From contig JBANSL010000020.1 in assembly GCA_037127255.1 (NCBI GenBank), positions 58,911,598-58,975,597 of the forward strand: a DNA stretch of 64,000 nt, in the 5' to 3' direction. A model generated the notes under the pieces. The model did not search any database. It was not told the DNA's origin and saw nothing but the letters and a program-made list of their open reading frames with translations. Positions 46,189 to 57,746 of this stretch are shown here, one piece after another (position 1 is the stretch's first letter; each line of letters starts with the position of its first letter). The translations under genes and the position numbers were made by a program. This DNA comes from Persicaria tinctoria. Lineage: Eukaryota > Streptophyta > Magnoliopsida > Caryophyllales > Polygonaceae.

Positions 46189-48722
46189 ATGGATGGAATT
46201 AATATGTTCCTGTTAGTCTTGCTGCAGGTTGCAGTTGTAGTAGTTGCAGCAGTTGCATTTCCCATAGCCAAGCCTGATTGCGTAGATGAATGCGGCGGTG
46301 TCAAAATCCCCTACCCTTTTGGCATTGGCGACGGATGCTTCTACAATCACACTTTTCACGGCAGCGACGGTTCCAGCTACAACTACGGTTATTTCTACAA
46401 CATCACCTGTAATAAAACCACAAATCCTCACACCCCATTTTACAGTAATATCATTCAGGTTCTCAACATCTCCCTCGATGACCATTCCTTACGTCTTAAC
46501 ACCATTGTCGCTTATGATTGTTACCCAACCACGTCCCGTGGCTACCCCAAAGACCGACACCTGGATATGGTGTGGTTCACGGTTAACACCACCAGGAACA
46601 AGTTCGTCGCCATTGGTTGCGACACCAAAGCTACCTTCCAAGGCTACCGATTCGGCAACGACTACTACTACACTGGATGCAACACCTACTGCACTAACAT
46701 CTCCATTCAACACATCAAGAACGGGACTTGCTCCGGAGTCGGCTGCTGCGAGACTCTCATCCCTGATGGCACTGCCGGTGTCAACACCAATCTGTCCAGC
46801 TACTTCAACCACACCCAGTCAACTTTCAGTCCGTGCAGCGCCGCGTTTGTGGTCGAAGATGATGCGTTCAACTTCTCAACTGCTAGTCTGTCATACCAGG
46901 AGGACCATTTCATTAATGGCAACCTCTATGTTCCTACCGTGTTCGATTGGTCTATTCTCAACTCAAGTTGCAACCCAACAACGGGGCAAGGTAAGGTGCT
47001 CTGTGGTTTACACACCGAGTGCATTGATGGAGAAGATGCAACCTTAAGAAAGAGCTATCGTTGTAAATGCTGGAGTGGTTACTCTGGTAACCCCTATCTC
47101 CCACAGGGATGTCAAGGTAATTTTATTTATATTTCCAGTTCAATTATGGGATGATCGATCATATATATGATATTCATGGTGAATTTCGGTTGCAGATATT
47201 GATGAGTGCAGCGATCCGACACTCAACGATTGCGAGAAGAGCAAGTACTGTGTGAATACGGAAGGAGGATACTATTGCAAGTGCCCTTCAGGACACCATG
47301 GGAACGGTACAAACACAGATAAATGCATAGCGAATGGGTGGAATAGCTTGCCAATAGGAGTTAAAGTTAGTATTGGTAAGTACCTTCATCTATCTAATTG
47401 ACAATTCAACAACCTTTAATTATGCAATTCACATTGATTGATGTTGATAATTGGTGTAGCAAGCCATTTTGTCGTGGTTGATAAATTACAAATTGATGCA
47501 TAACCGTACCTTTTATGTTACGTGCGCAGGTCTTGGCATTGGATTCATATTTCTTCTCATCGGAGGTATTTCTGTACGCTTGTTCTACGAGAAGAAAAAG
47601 CTTTTGGATCTAAGAAAGAGTTTTTTCGTGAAAAATGGCGGTTTAATTCTTGATCAAAAGCTCAGTGGACAAGATATATCGGTTCAAAAGTTCAAGATCT
47701 TCACTACAGAAGATCTTGATTTTGCAACCGCTAATTTCAGCGAAAGCAACATTATTGGCCGAGGAGGATTTGGAATGGTCTACAAGGGAACCTTGCCTAA
47801 TGGCCAAGAGATCGCAATCAAGAGGTCATTGAAGGTAGACCCCACCCAAGTTGACCAATTCATCAATGAAACTCTCGTTCTGTCCGAAATCAACAACCGA
47901 AATGTGGTGAAGCTCTTAGGTTGTTGCTTAGATACAGAAGTTCCTTTGCTTGTGTATGAGTTCATCAACAACGGGACACTGTATGAGCACTTACACGATG
48001 AGAGAAAGGCGTCTCTTTTGACGTTAGATATTCGTCTGAGTATCGCTGAAGCAGTTGCTAGTGTGTTGTCTTACCTACATACCACGATTGCAATACCTGT
48101 CATTCACCGTGATATGAAGTCAATGAACATCCTTTTAGATGAGAACTACACAGCAAAAGTTTCTGATTTTGGAGCTTCAAAGTTGGTTCCAATAGATCAG
48201 GAACAACTAGCCACAAGGGTGGTAGGTAGTTGGGGATACTTAGATCCAGAGTACATGCAAACAAATGAGCTCACAGATAAGAGTGATGTTTATAGCTTCG
48301 GTGTGGTTCTAGTGGAATTGTTGACGAGAAAGAAGGCGTTTTCTTCCAACATGCCTGAGGCAGAAAGGTCTCTTGCAACACATTTCATTTGTAAGATGAA
48401 GGAAGATCGTCTACTTGACATTGTCGATCATGCAATCATGATGAATGGTAACCTTGAGCAAGTGAAGGCAGTTGCGGAGCTTGCAAGGGAATGTTTGGGG
48501 CTAAGAGGAGAGGAAAGACCCACTATGAAAGAAGTCGCAGCGGAGCTTGAATCCATTCGAAAAATTACAAGAGAGAAGAGCTATAATGTCTCAGCACTTC
48601 CGGAGGAATGTCAGGCTTTGCTCATATATCCAGTTGAAGATAATGAGGGCAACACTGCAGGTAGTATCACTTCCAACATTACAAGTGGAAATCTATTGCT
48701 CGATTTTGATGATGGAAGATGA
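46189..48722 (+). CDS. Wall-associated receptor-like kinase (intact; 3 exons, 766 aa)
   Basis: Exons 46189-47116, 47196-47375 and 47530-48722, with GT..AG introns of 79 and 154 bp. The phases fit and no stop occurs. WAKs are plasma-membrane receptors whose outer part binds pectin/oligogalacturonides and whose inner Ser/Thr kinase signals in wall sensing and defence; specific ligand and role here are not shown. Visible: signal peptide (about 1-27); galacturonan-binding domain from about 30 (DECGG, IPYPFGIGDGC); EGF-like region ending GCQ; calcium-binding EGF from about 310 (DIDEC); membrane segment about 370-387 (GLGIGFIFLL); kinase about 440-715 with GRGGFGMVYKG, Lys467, HRDMK (Asp564), DFG (582) and LDPEY. 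It is an RD kinase. The HRDMKSMN and VVGSWGYLDPEY segments deviate slightly from the usual WAK HRDIKSTN and VQGTFGYLDPEY. The start is the first ATG before the signal peptide; no ATG lies upstream in frame. The length is normal for the family. Confidence 0.93.
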
Positions 48723-49298
48723 TAGATCGATTTTCATGCAATAATACTACTGTAGATCGAATAACGGTTGTGTTAATTGCGTTTACTCAACAATTTTGTT
48801 TACACAATTGTACTATCTAGTAAGTAGTGTATTGATCTAGTTGTCTATTTTTACACAATTGTACTCTGTTTTTTCTCTATATAGAAATTCAACTAATTAA
48901 ATTCATTAGTATGACAAATTTAAATTGTAACTAATCATTTAACGTCTCCCAATCCAGAACTATCTATATTATCTGTGTTCAAGTTAAAAACTAACAGCAA
49001 ATTGAGCACGGACTCAAACAACCACCAATTGGTGAAATGCATTTTTTGCTGCAAAAACATTTAGTCTGGGCAATGGAAAAACAAATGAAATCCCAAACAT
49101 AAGCTAGCTAATTCAGCACACCAAGCTGCTTTAGCAAAGTACTGATCAAAAGTGAAATCAGTAATTAACAAAATTAAAAAAGAAACAACCGTACCCAAAT
49201 TCAGTCTCCTAGACGATTCCTTCAACTTCTTTTCCCTCCCTCCTTGTTCTGGACTCCTCAGATCGCCATGGAAGGCGAGCGAAGGGCTTCGTGCTCAA
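48723..49298 (+). other. 3' flank of intact WAK
   Basis: Probable 3' untranslated region, then AT-rich intergenic DNA. At 49250-49298 a short frame (ATG 49268, MEGERRASCS) runs up to the copia insertion point; see findings. Confidence 0.5.
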
Positions 49299-49303
49299 AT
49301 CGC

Positions 49304-49441
49304 TGTGAGATTATGAGATTGATTGTAATGTCCTCCTTGAGGGTTTCCATTCATTGATAAACATATATATAGGTTACAAAGGTATTGTGCCTTAAAGGGC
49401 TTTTAGCCCACTATACAAGAGGAGACCTATGTAATCTATCA
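49304..49441 (-). repeat. 3' LTR of copia 2
   Basis: TGTGAGATTATGAG...GTAATCTATCA, 138 bp. Confidence 0.9.
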
Positions 49442-51320
49442 AACCCCCGGAGTCGAAACGGGAGGGGTCCGTACAGTGAGACTGGAACGAAAATCAATGA
49501 ACAACTGTCTAGGTAAACCCTTGGTGAATATATCAGCGTACTGATAAGAGGACGGGACATGTAGAACGCGGACATGTCCTATGGCAACCTTGTCCCTGAC
49601 GAAGTGGAGATTAAGCTCAATGTGCTTCGTGCGTTGATGCTGGACCGGGTTGCTAGCCAGGTAAATGGCGGAGACGTTGTCAGTGTAGACCAGAGTGACC
49701 TTCTGCAAGGGGAATCGTAGCTCAAGCAGGAGATTGCGGAGCCAAGAGCACTCGGAGACAACGTTGGCGACACCCCTGTATTCGGCTTCAGCGCTGGAGC
49801 GAGACACGACGGACTGACGCTTGGCTGACCAAGACACAAGAGTGTCATTGAGGAAGACACAGTAACCAGACGTGGAGCGACATGTGTCAGAACAACCACC
49901 CCAATCCGCATCAGTGTAAGCAACAAGATCAAGCTTAGAGGAAGGAGTGATGGTGGTGCCGAGCTCGAGAGTGCCGCTGATGTACCGAATGATCCGCTTC
50001 AAAGCCTGAAAGTGGGGGTCCCTAGGTGCATGCATGAACAAACAGATCTGCTGAACGGCGTAACTGATATCAGGTCTAGTGAAAGTGAGATACTGAAGAG
50101 CACCAGCGAGGCTCCTGTACAATGTCGGATCATCAACCAAAGGACCAGAATGAGCACTGAGCTTGTTGGATGTATCGACTGGGGTGGCGACGGGATTACA
50201 GTTGACCATCTTAGCCCGAGCAACAATCTCAGCAGCATACTTACTATGTGAGAGAAACAGACCAGACGCATGACGCTGAACAGCAACTCCCAGGAAGTAA
50301 GACAACGGACCCATCAGACATGGCGAATTCCGCACTCAACTGCGAAATAATGGACGTCCGAAGAGCATCAGAAGAGGCGGTGAGAATGATGTCGTCGACA
50401 TATAGCAGCAGGAATGCCAAGTCTGAGCCTCTGCGATAGATAAACAGAGACGTATCCGAACGGCTGCTAGTGAAACCCAAACGGAGCAGATGAGAGGCAA
50501 AACGCTAGAACCACGCCCGCGGAGCCTGTTACAGACCATAAAGAGAGCGCTTGAGGAGACAGACATGCTTTGGACGTTCAGTATCAGCAAACCCCGGCGG
50601 CTGAAACATGTAAACTGTCTCGTTCAGATGACCGTGCAGAAAGGCGTTCTTAACATCTAACTGATGGATGGCCCAGTTGCGCGACAAAGCCAGACTCAGG
50701 ACCACTCGGATAGTGGCAGGCTTGACCACAGGGCTGAACGTCTCATCACAATCAATACCTGCCTGCTGAGATCTACCGTTCACCACAAGACGGGCCTTGT
50801 AGCGCTCCAACGTCCCATCAGAGCGGAACTTGTGACGAAAGAGCCACATACAACGAATGACGTTCGCCTCAGGAGGGCGAGGAACAAGAACCCAAGTACC
50901 ATTCTTCGTAAGGGTCCTGTATTCGTCGAGCATAGCCGCCTGCCAATTCGGGTCGAGGAGGGCTGTTTTGTGGCAGGTGGGAATGGGGGGGAGGGAGGTC
51001 TGGGTAGGGGCAGAGGGTGATTGGGAGTCGGGAAGAGCGGGGGCAAGAGGGGCTAAGCATGGGGATGAGGAGGCGGGCGCAGCAGAGCCGCGGGCAAGGG
51101 GATCAAAGGCGGCGAGGGTTGCGGCGGGCGCAGCATGACCTGCGGCGGGCGCAGCATGACCTGCGGCGGCCGCCGCCAGGGAGTGATGAGAGGCTGCCGG
51201 CATGGGCTTTTGATGGGCGGCGGGCGCAGCATGCCCTTCTGTGGCCGCCGCACGTAGGTGATGCGAGGCTGTTTGGCGAGGTGATGGGAGGTGGATAGCG
51301 GGGTGATGGGCGGTGTTCAT
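49439..51320 (-). pseudogene. Copia 2 reverse transcriptase and RNase H
   Basis: Frames in order on the minus strand: [25 protein letters not shown] and KRSLYGL, then stops (taa after YGL, tag in WF-R-F). Next come LLYVDDIILTAS (catalytic YVDD), GALQYLTFTRPDISYAV, DADWGG, SRSSAEAEYRGVAN and ADIFTKGLPRQLF. The final RNase H frame of about 298 codons is open. Two frame breaks (near 50330 and 50500) prevent a functional product. Confidence 0.88.
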
Positions 51321-52602
51321 GAAGATGATTTGACGGGGTCGGAAGACACCGAAAACGCTGCGGGTGTGTGGTCTGGTGGTCGGGGGTGGTGGGGGAGTTG
51401 GGGGAGAGGGAGACGCAGGAGCACCGGGAGAGCTCTGGGAAGAAGGAAGTGAGGGAATGGTGACTCAGACTCTGACGAAGACACAGGGGGTGTGGGAGAT
51501 GCAAAGGGAAATCGCGACTCATCAAAGGTGACGTGACGAGAGAGAATGATCTTGTGAGTCTTGATATCGAGGCAGACGTAACCGCGATAATCAGACGGGT
51601 AGCCAAGGAAGACACAAGGGGTGGAGCATGGGTGAAGCTTGTAGGGGCGGTGGATGAGTGATTAGGGAAGCACAAGCACCCAAAGGTACGAAGGTGATCA
51701 AACGTGGGAAAAGTGCAATACAGTGCCTGAAACGGGGAGCGATGGTGGAGGGTGGTGGAAGGGAGAATGTTTAGGAGGTAGCATGTGGTGGCTAAGGCGT
51801 AGGGCCAATAAAGAAAGGGAATGGATGTGTGGAAGAGGAGAGTGCGCATCATATTGGTAATGGTTCGGATGATTCGTTCGGCCTTGCCATTTTGTTGAGA
51901 GGTGTAGGGGCAGGACAAGCGATAGGAGATCCCATTGGTATTGAAGAAAGTGTGAAAATCTTTGTTGTCAAATTCGCGGCCATTGTCGCATTGGAAACAC
52001 TGGACAGAGGTGTGAAACTGTGTTTTGATGTAAGCGTGGAATTTGGCAAAGATAGGGAACACTTGAGATTTAAAGTGCAAAGGGAAAACCCATAAGAAAT
52101 GTGTATAATCATCCAGAAACAAGAGGTAATACTTATGACCCTCCTTGCTAGGCACAGGAGCTGTCCAAATATCACATTGAATAATATCAAAAGGTGCAAA
52201 TGTAGTGTTTAAAGATCGCTGAAAAGGAAGTCTGGCATGCTTGCCTAACTGACAAGAAGAACATAAACTAGAGCGATGCTCTTTATTACAGTGGACAAGA
52301 CTCTTAGAACGAAGTAAATCTAAAACTACAGGACTGGGATGACCAAGGCGTGCATGCCAAAGACTGGATGATGATGCCGAGATGGCGACTGGACTTGACG
52401 GGCTGGTTGGTGAGGGCGACGACATAGGATAGAGCTCCCCGGTGCTATTACATCTCAGACGAGTAATCCCCGTAGTAAGATCATTCACAGAGAAACCAAA
52501 CGGATCAAACACAAGAGAAACATTATTGTCAGTGGTGAACCGACGGACAGAGATAAGGTTTTTGACAAGTTTGGGGGCAACAAGGACGTTGTTGAGGTGC
52601 AA
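51321..52602 (-). pseudogene. Copia 2 integrase
   Basis: Contains WHARLGH, CSSCQLGKH (H-H-C-C zinc region), the acidic core residues in IIQCDIW, CDNGREFDN and QQNGKAER, then FGCLCFPN. This frame is open over about 400 codons from 52602; a shift toward the proline/serine-rich linker occurs before the RT domain. Confidence 0.85.
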
Positions 52603-53604
52603 TGGGTTGGTAGGGGTTGGTAGTGTGGTGTGGCCAATGCCCGAAGTAGCAAGGCGACCACCGTTGCGACAATAATAGAATGAGCAGGACCCTTAAAAGA
52701 AAGAGAGGAGAGAGCACCTGAGGAGTTCGTCATATGAAAGGTAGCGCTAGTGTCCATGTACCAAGCGGCGTCAGGAGGTGTCAGCTGCATTGAGGAGAAG
52801 GCATGTCGCACATCATTCGGAGGAGGGTATGCCTGATCAGACGACGGGTAGGCCTGATGACCGACAGGGCGGGGAGCAGGACCCAGCAAGCCCTACTGAC
52901 GGTTATGATACGGGGCTGGGCCACGAAACGACGAACCAGGGTAGCCAAAGGGAATCCAAGGAGGGTAGCCAGGGTTGGGGTACCAAGAAGAGTTGCGGGA
53001 ATCATACTGCTGCGGCCGCCGCTTCTCGGTCCCTGTTGGTCGTTGCTGCGGCCGGGATGGAGGGCAAGCTGCTCGATGATGTCACTGGAGGAGACCAATG
53101 CCGTCTTGTCTTTGGCGGCGTTGGTGGTCCAACGTTGAAGGCGAGTCTCCTCTAGGATCAGTTGAGACCGGGTCTTCTCGAACGTAGGGAGAGGTTCCGT
53201 TTGCTGTATATGAGTAGCAGCAGCAGCATTGTATTCGGAAGGGAGGCTCGAGAGTACCTGGAGGACGAGACGGGTGGCGCTGGGTTTGGAGTCGACGGCG
53301 TCGAGCTGATCAGCCAGGGTCTTGATGTGCTGACAATAGGCAGATATCGACGGAAAAGAAGAAAGCTTGCAACTTGAGAATTCGTGCTCGAGATAGACAG
53401 AACGGGTGGACTTGTTGTCTTGAAAGATATCTTGAAGTTTCTTCCAAGCATTCAAGGCGGAGTCTTTGGGGTCGTGAAGAGGTGCGACCACATGGTGTAG
53501 GTACTGGAATCATGATCAAGAATGATAGGGATGCAAATTTTGATATTGGAGATGGTTAGGGCGGAATGGAAGGGTGATTTGGTGGCGGTGGGTTCGGTAG
53601 TCAT
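52485..53604 (-). pseudogene. Copia 2 gag and protease
   Basis: Gag begins at ATG 53604 (MTTEPTATKS). It includes AWKKLQDIFQDNKSTR, LEHEFSSCKL, YCQHIKTLADQLDAVD and VLQVLSSLPSEY. A clear CCHC knuckle is not seen. The protease motif YMDTSATFHM lies at about 52750. Frame breaks occur near 53470 and 52800. Confidence 0.85.
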
Positions 53605-53610
53605 TGAGAC

Positions 53611-53614
53611 GAGA

Positions 53615-53652
<38 letters not shown>
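53611..53652. repeat. (GA)n microsatellite
   Basis: An uninterrupted ga run in the leader of copia 2, with further gagaga runs near 53735 and 53791. Confidence 0.9.
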
Positions 53653-53660
<8 letters not shown>

Positions 53661-53856
53661 GGGTCGGCGGCAAGTGGGGACGGGGAGGCCGACGGCAGGG
53701 GGGTGGCCGAGGCGGGTGGGGAAGGAGACGGTGAGGAGAGAGAGACGGGGAGGCTAGCGGCGTGAGGTGGCCGAGGCGGGTGGCGGCGAGGAGAGAGAGA
53801 GAGAGGAGGGGCGGCTAGGGTTAGAGAAAAAGAAATTTAGGGTCTTTGGATCTTAG

Positions 53857-53868
53857 GTTGTGATACCA
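53857..53868 (-). promoter_or_regulatory. Primer binding site of copia 2
   Basis: ggttgtgatacca next to the LTR is a variant of the initiator tRNA-Met site (complement tggtatcacaacc). Confidence 0.75.
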
Positions 53869-54006
53869 TGTGAGATAATGAGATTGATTGTAATGTCCTC
53901 CTTGAAGGTTTCCATTCATTGATAAACATATATATAGGTTACAAAGGTATTGAGCCTTAACGGGCTTTTAGCCCACTATACAAGAGGAGACTTATGTAAT
54001 CTATCA
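53869..54006 (-). repeat. 5' LTR of copia 2
   Basis: TGTGAGATAATGAG...GTAATCTATCA, 138 bp. Confidence 0.9.
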
Positions 54007-54890
54007 ATCGCAACTCGCCAATCGCCTCTGTTAGTTTGACATCCCATTCGCCTCAACCATCGGCAATTGATAAGAGGGGCAGTTTCTATATATTAACCGT
54101 ACATGTAAAGATTTGATTTACCTAGTATATATCTATCTACGGAAATTTCACGAGGTACCATCGAGGGCCTCGAGGTATCGCATAATTCACGCGGTGACCA
54201 ACTGTTTTACACCTTTCATGTGATGCCCCGAGGTTATAAATTTTTTCACCTCGTACCCTTATCGCTATTTTTTAATAGCTCTCCGTTAGTGAAAAATTAA
54301 AAGAAAAATCCATTGAATTAAAAAAAGGGAAAGAAGCCAGAAGACTTACGTTCACCTCGTGCCCTCGCCCGAAGAGAAGAACAGAAGAAGGGGTCCTGTG
54401 TTCGTTGGGGACAAGGCAGAGCTTCTGTTCGTCGGCGCTGGTGCTGGTGGGTGACTCGACTCGGACGAGGCGGTGCTGGTGCAGGAGTCATACCTCAGCG
54501 AAGAGGGCGACCCGGTGAAAAGGGCAAGATTCTGACAAATGAGGTATGTCCAATTTTGGCCTTTTTCGACTTTGTAGATGCTTAATGTTGCGGATGCAAG
54601 GTTGCTTCATACCAATGGTTCTCCAATTTTGACTTTTTTCGAATTTGTATAAGAATTTAGTGGTTGTGCATGTTAGGGTTTAGGGGTTCTCGAATTTTCC
54701 GAATTTGTGAAAAAATTGATAGTCATTGATTTAGGAAATTAGTTAGGTGAAATTAGCAAATTGTTTTGGTGAAATCAGTATCTTGAATCAAGTATTATGT
54801 ACATGGATATTAGTACCTTTTGAAATGGCTGAATTTTTTTTAATTTTTTTTTTCCAGATTTTGGCTGAAATTCTCAGCTGAAATGGCTAA

Positions 54891-55810
54891 GGCCCCGTTT
54901 GGTATGAATGTAGTAATCGGAATGGGAATCAAAATCCGGAATAAGCCATTACTCAAACATGTTGTTTGGTATAATGTCGGAATCAAAAATTTACAAATTC
55001 AACCTACCGAAATTTATACAAAATAAACCTGTTCAATTTGTTGATTTGGGGATTTATACAAAATCAACCTGTTCAATTTCATAAATCAATCTGTACAAAA
55101 TCAACCTACCAAAATCAAATTTCACAAATTCAACAACCCATTCCAAAAATTACTCAAGCAGATTTGGGGATTTGGAACCCTAATGTGGTCGGCAGAGGTC
55201 GAGGTGAGACGGAGTTCTAGAGAGAACGAAGAGGGTGGGACGGTGGCAGCAAGGAGTTCTGGAGACGACGATGACGGAAAGCAAATCTGGAGAGCCCGTT
55301 CCAGGGGGAGTGGACAGCAACTACGGGGAAGGAGATCTGTGCAGCAGGAGAAGACAGCAACAATGGCGAGAGGAGGGCGACGGCGGGGAGAGGACGAGGG
55401 TAGTGAAGGAGTAGCGGCGGCCCTCGGTGCTCTCGATCGGTGGAGGAGCAGGGGCAGGCCAACAGCCGTCGAAGGTGGTGGTAGCGACGAAGACGGGAGG
55501 GGGAGAGAGAGAGAGAGACCTTCTTCAGAGCTTCAGGCGAAGGTGGTGGCAGCGATAGGTGGAGGAGCAGCGGCAGCCCGGTGGTAGCGACGAAGAGACT
55601 AGGAGAGAGTTTCAGATGGTGGGAAGTGGGAAACTGGGAATAGATGATTCCACTACTTTTGGTGGGGATGAAAAATGGGAGAAATTGGGGATAAAAGGAT
55701 TACCTAGTAATCAGTTTAATTCTGGGTTTTGTCGTACCAAACACTAAACCAGTAATCATCGATTTTGATTACTGATTTTTCATTCCTGGTAATCGATACC
55801 AAACAGGCCC
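54891..55810. mobile_element. PIF/Harbinger-like non-autonomous element
   Basis: Ends ggccccgtttggta / taccaaacaggccc in inverted orientation, with TAA on both sides (54888-54890, 55811-55813). The 920-bp interior has a GC-rich block (about 55170-55610) with reading frames on both strands (134 codons plus, 81 minus) of low-complexity Gly/Arg/Glu composition. I do not regard these as genes. Confidence 0.75.
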
Positions 55811-55823
55811 TAAATAAAGTATT

Positions 55824-57192
55824 GGCAAATTTACGGAAAACCACCTCTTATATATATGTTCTTTCATTTAACCACCTCTTAAAGAGGAATATACATAAAA
55901 CCACCTCTTATACACACACTGTCAACAAAAAGCCACCCTTGCCTCTTTTCCGTCTAAAGGGCCGTTAATTTTGTGAGAAAAGACCCAACTACCCTTAATC
56001 TCTCTTTTAATTTATTCACCTTTCCCCTGAAAAACAGATGTGAAAAGCCCTCTGAGAAAGCTTGAAGTTTGATCCATCCGTTTGCCATTAGCAAGCTTGA
56101 GAGGAGACGAGTTCACCAGAGTCCCCAGCTCCTTCTTGCAACTGATGTTGACGCTGAGCTAGGGGCATAGTGCAGTCATTGTCATCGCTAACCCTTGCCC
56201 CTCGATCTACCTTATCAGTCGACTTTACTCCTGGAGTCGTCCCTGCTCCTCATTCTGTCGCAGATTTTCCATGTCACTGACATCCTCACACAGTGCCGAC
56301 GACACCGATGCCAGCCCGAGAGAGAAGCTCAACCAAGCCGTGCCTCCTGAAGTTGAGGTGATTGCCGAGGAAGGCCCAACCATTTCAAATTAATCATCAC
56401 ATATAAGCATGACATACACAATCACACAAGTTATGATAGCACCCACCAATTTTTATTAGAAGGGATTGCGCCATAATCTGAATCTGAATCCTCATGTGCA
56501 ATCAATAATGAATTCTGCAACCTTGCTAAATCCCGAGAAATAGATTACACCGACAACGAACAGATGCAAATATACTAAAGAACTGTAACTCAATTGCAAA
56601 CAATTATATGAATTCGGAAACCTCAAGAAATAGAAAAAAACTCCAAGAAGGAAGAAAGTGAAACTCATAAACAAATCAAATCGAGAAAATAAATCACCAA
56701 AAAAGGATCCAATTTGAGATTTCTGGACTTCCTCTAAATACCATGACTCTTGAAAACTCATCGACATTATCAATTGACCATCTTCTACTTGGTGCCTTCG
56801 GTGGTAACCTCGTATGCTCGCATCTACTCCTTGTCTCCTGCGCCAGTTTTCACCATTGTTGCTAAGTTTTGGCTGCTTTGGGCTCGAATCATCCAAATCG
56901 CAGAGAACCCCTCTTCATGAATCATGGATTTAGATCGATGGAGTTAAAGATAGAGATGAAGGGTCAATGGTGTATTTTTTTAATATTATATTCCGCATTT
57001 CATTTACCAAGAATCAAGGACAATATATTATGTCTTTTCAGACTATTTTAACAATCAATCTGACAGAAAAGTGATGGGGGTGGTGGTATGTTGACAATAG
57101 CTATATTAGGGGTGGTTTTATGTAAGTTTTTGTTTAAGGGGTGGTTAAGTGAAAAGATAGATATTTAAAAGGTGGTTTTCTGTAAATTTGCC
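55824..57192. mobile_element. MULE-type element D, Pack-MULE candidate (1,369 bp)
   Basis: Ends ggcaaatttacgg ... (t)gtaaatttgcc, with a 9-bp duplication TAAAGTATT (55815-55823, 57193-57201). The inverted repeats carry accacctcttat modules, related in layout to elements A-C. The interior 56040-56930 differs from A-C: it is GC-balanced and exon-like. A short frame from ATG 56271 (MSLTSSHSADDTDASPREK...) ends at 56393, and a 134-codon minus-strand frame lies at 56492-56896. Their source genes are not recognised. Confidence 0.7.
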
Positions 57193-57432
57193 TAAAGTAT
57201 TTTGGCTGATTTTGAAATGGTGGTTTTTTTATTAGGGTAACTGATTGTGTGATTCTCAATTTCTCAACTGATTGTGTCATTCTCCCATCTAGAAAAGTTT
57301 AATTGTGTGGTTTAGGTTAAATGATCGATCTAGCTAGACCATTTATAGTTGATGAATGATTTTATATTCCTGTCTAATCAAGAAATTGAAGTTTTAGTGA
57401 ATTTTTTTGAATTGTCAGTTATGTGGTGGATA

Positions 57433-57505
57433 TATCTTATTAGCTCAAATGGAAAGAGCATTGTGCATAAGCACAAAGACATGGGTTCAAATCCCACATA
57501 AGCTA
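57433..57505 (+). ncRNA. tRNA-like sequence (73 nt), probably not a functional tRNA
   Basis: Acceptor arms tatctta/taagcta pair in six of seven positions; D arm gctc/gagc; anticodon stem ttgtg/cacaa; T arm gggttcaaatccc. The A-box (ttagctcaaatgg) and B-box (ggttcaaatcc) of the internal promoter are recognisable. The anticodon loop appears to have only six bases (cataag), so a working tRNA is doubtful. A tRNA-derived fragment or SINE head is an alternative. Confidence 0.45.
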
Positions 57506-57746
57506 CTCATAATCTACATGTTGTTTATGCTCCTTTACATTAGGCATGAAAAAATACATAATTTATTTGATGTCTTCTCTAGAACTTACTATGTCGTGCA
57601 TTTAATTTGAACCTTTCTGGTGGATGCCTACTTGCTATGTCATGCATGTAATCTACATGTGTTTGTAAGTTTCTTATGAAAACATTAACGTGTTTGTAAG
57701 CTTCCTACATGCTGATTTTTGCTTGTGTTTATGATTTTTATGTTGT

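Larger units (their letters stand above)
49304..54006 (-). mobile_element. Ty1/copia element 2 (4.7 kb)
   Basis: Complete structure on the minus strand. 138-bp LTRs (49304-49441, 53869-54006) differ at about five positions (3-4%). The 5-bp duplication ATCGC flanks it (49299-49303, 54007-54011). A primer site lies next to the right LTR. Gag, protease, integrase, reverse transcriptase and RNase H follow in copia order, with several frameshifts and stops. Confidence 0.92.

Noticed and set aside
55183..55587. 134-codon Gly/Arg-rich frame
   Set aside because: Low-complexity frame inside the Harbinger-like element; an equally open minus-strand frame overlaps it.
57433..57505. Functional tRNA gene
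   Set aside because: The anticodon loop appears one base short and one acceptor pair is mismatched, and it lies in a transposable element; kept only as tRNA-like.
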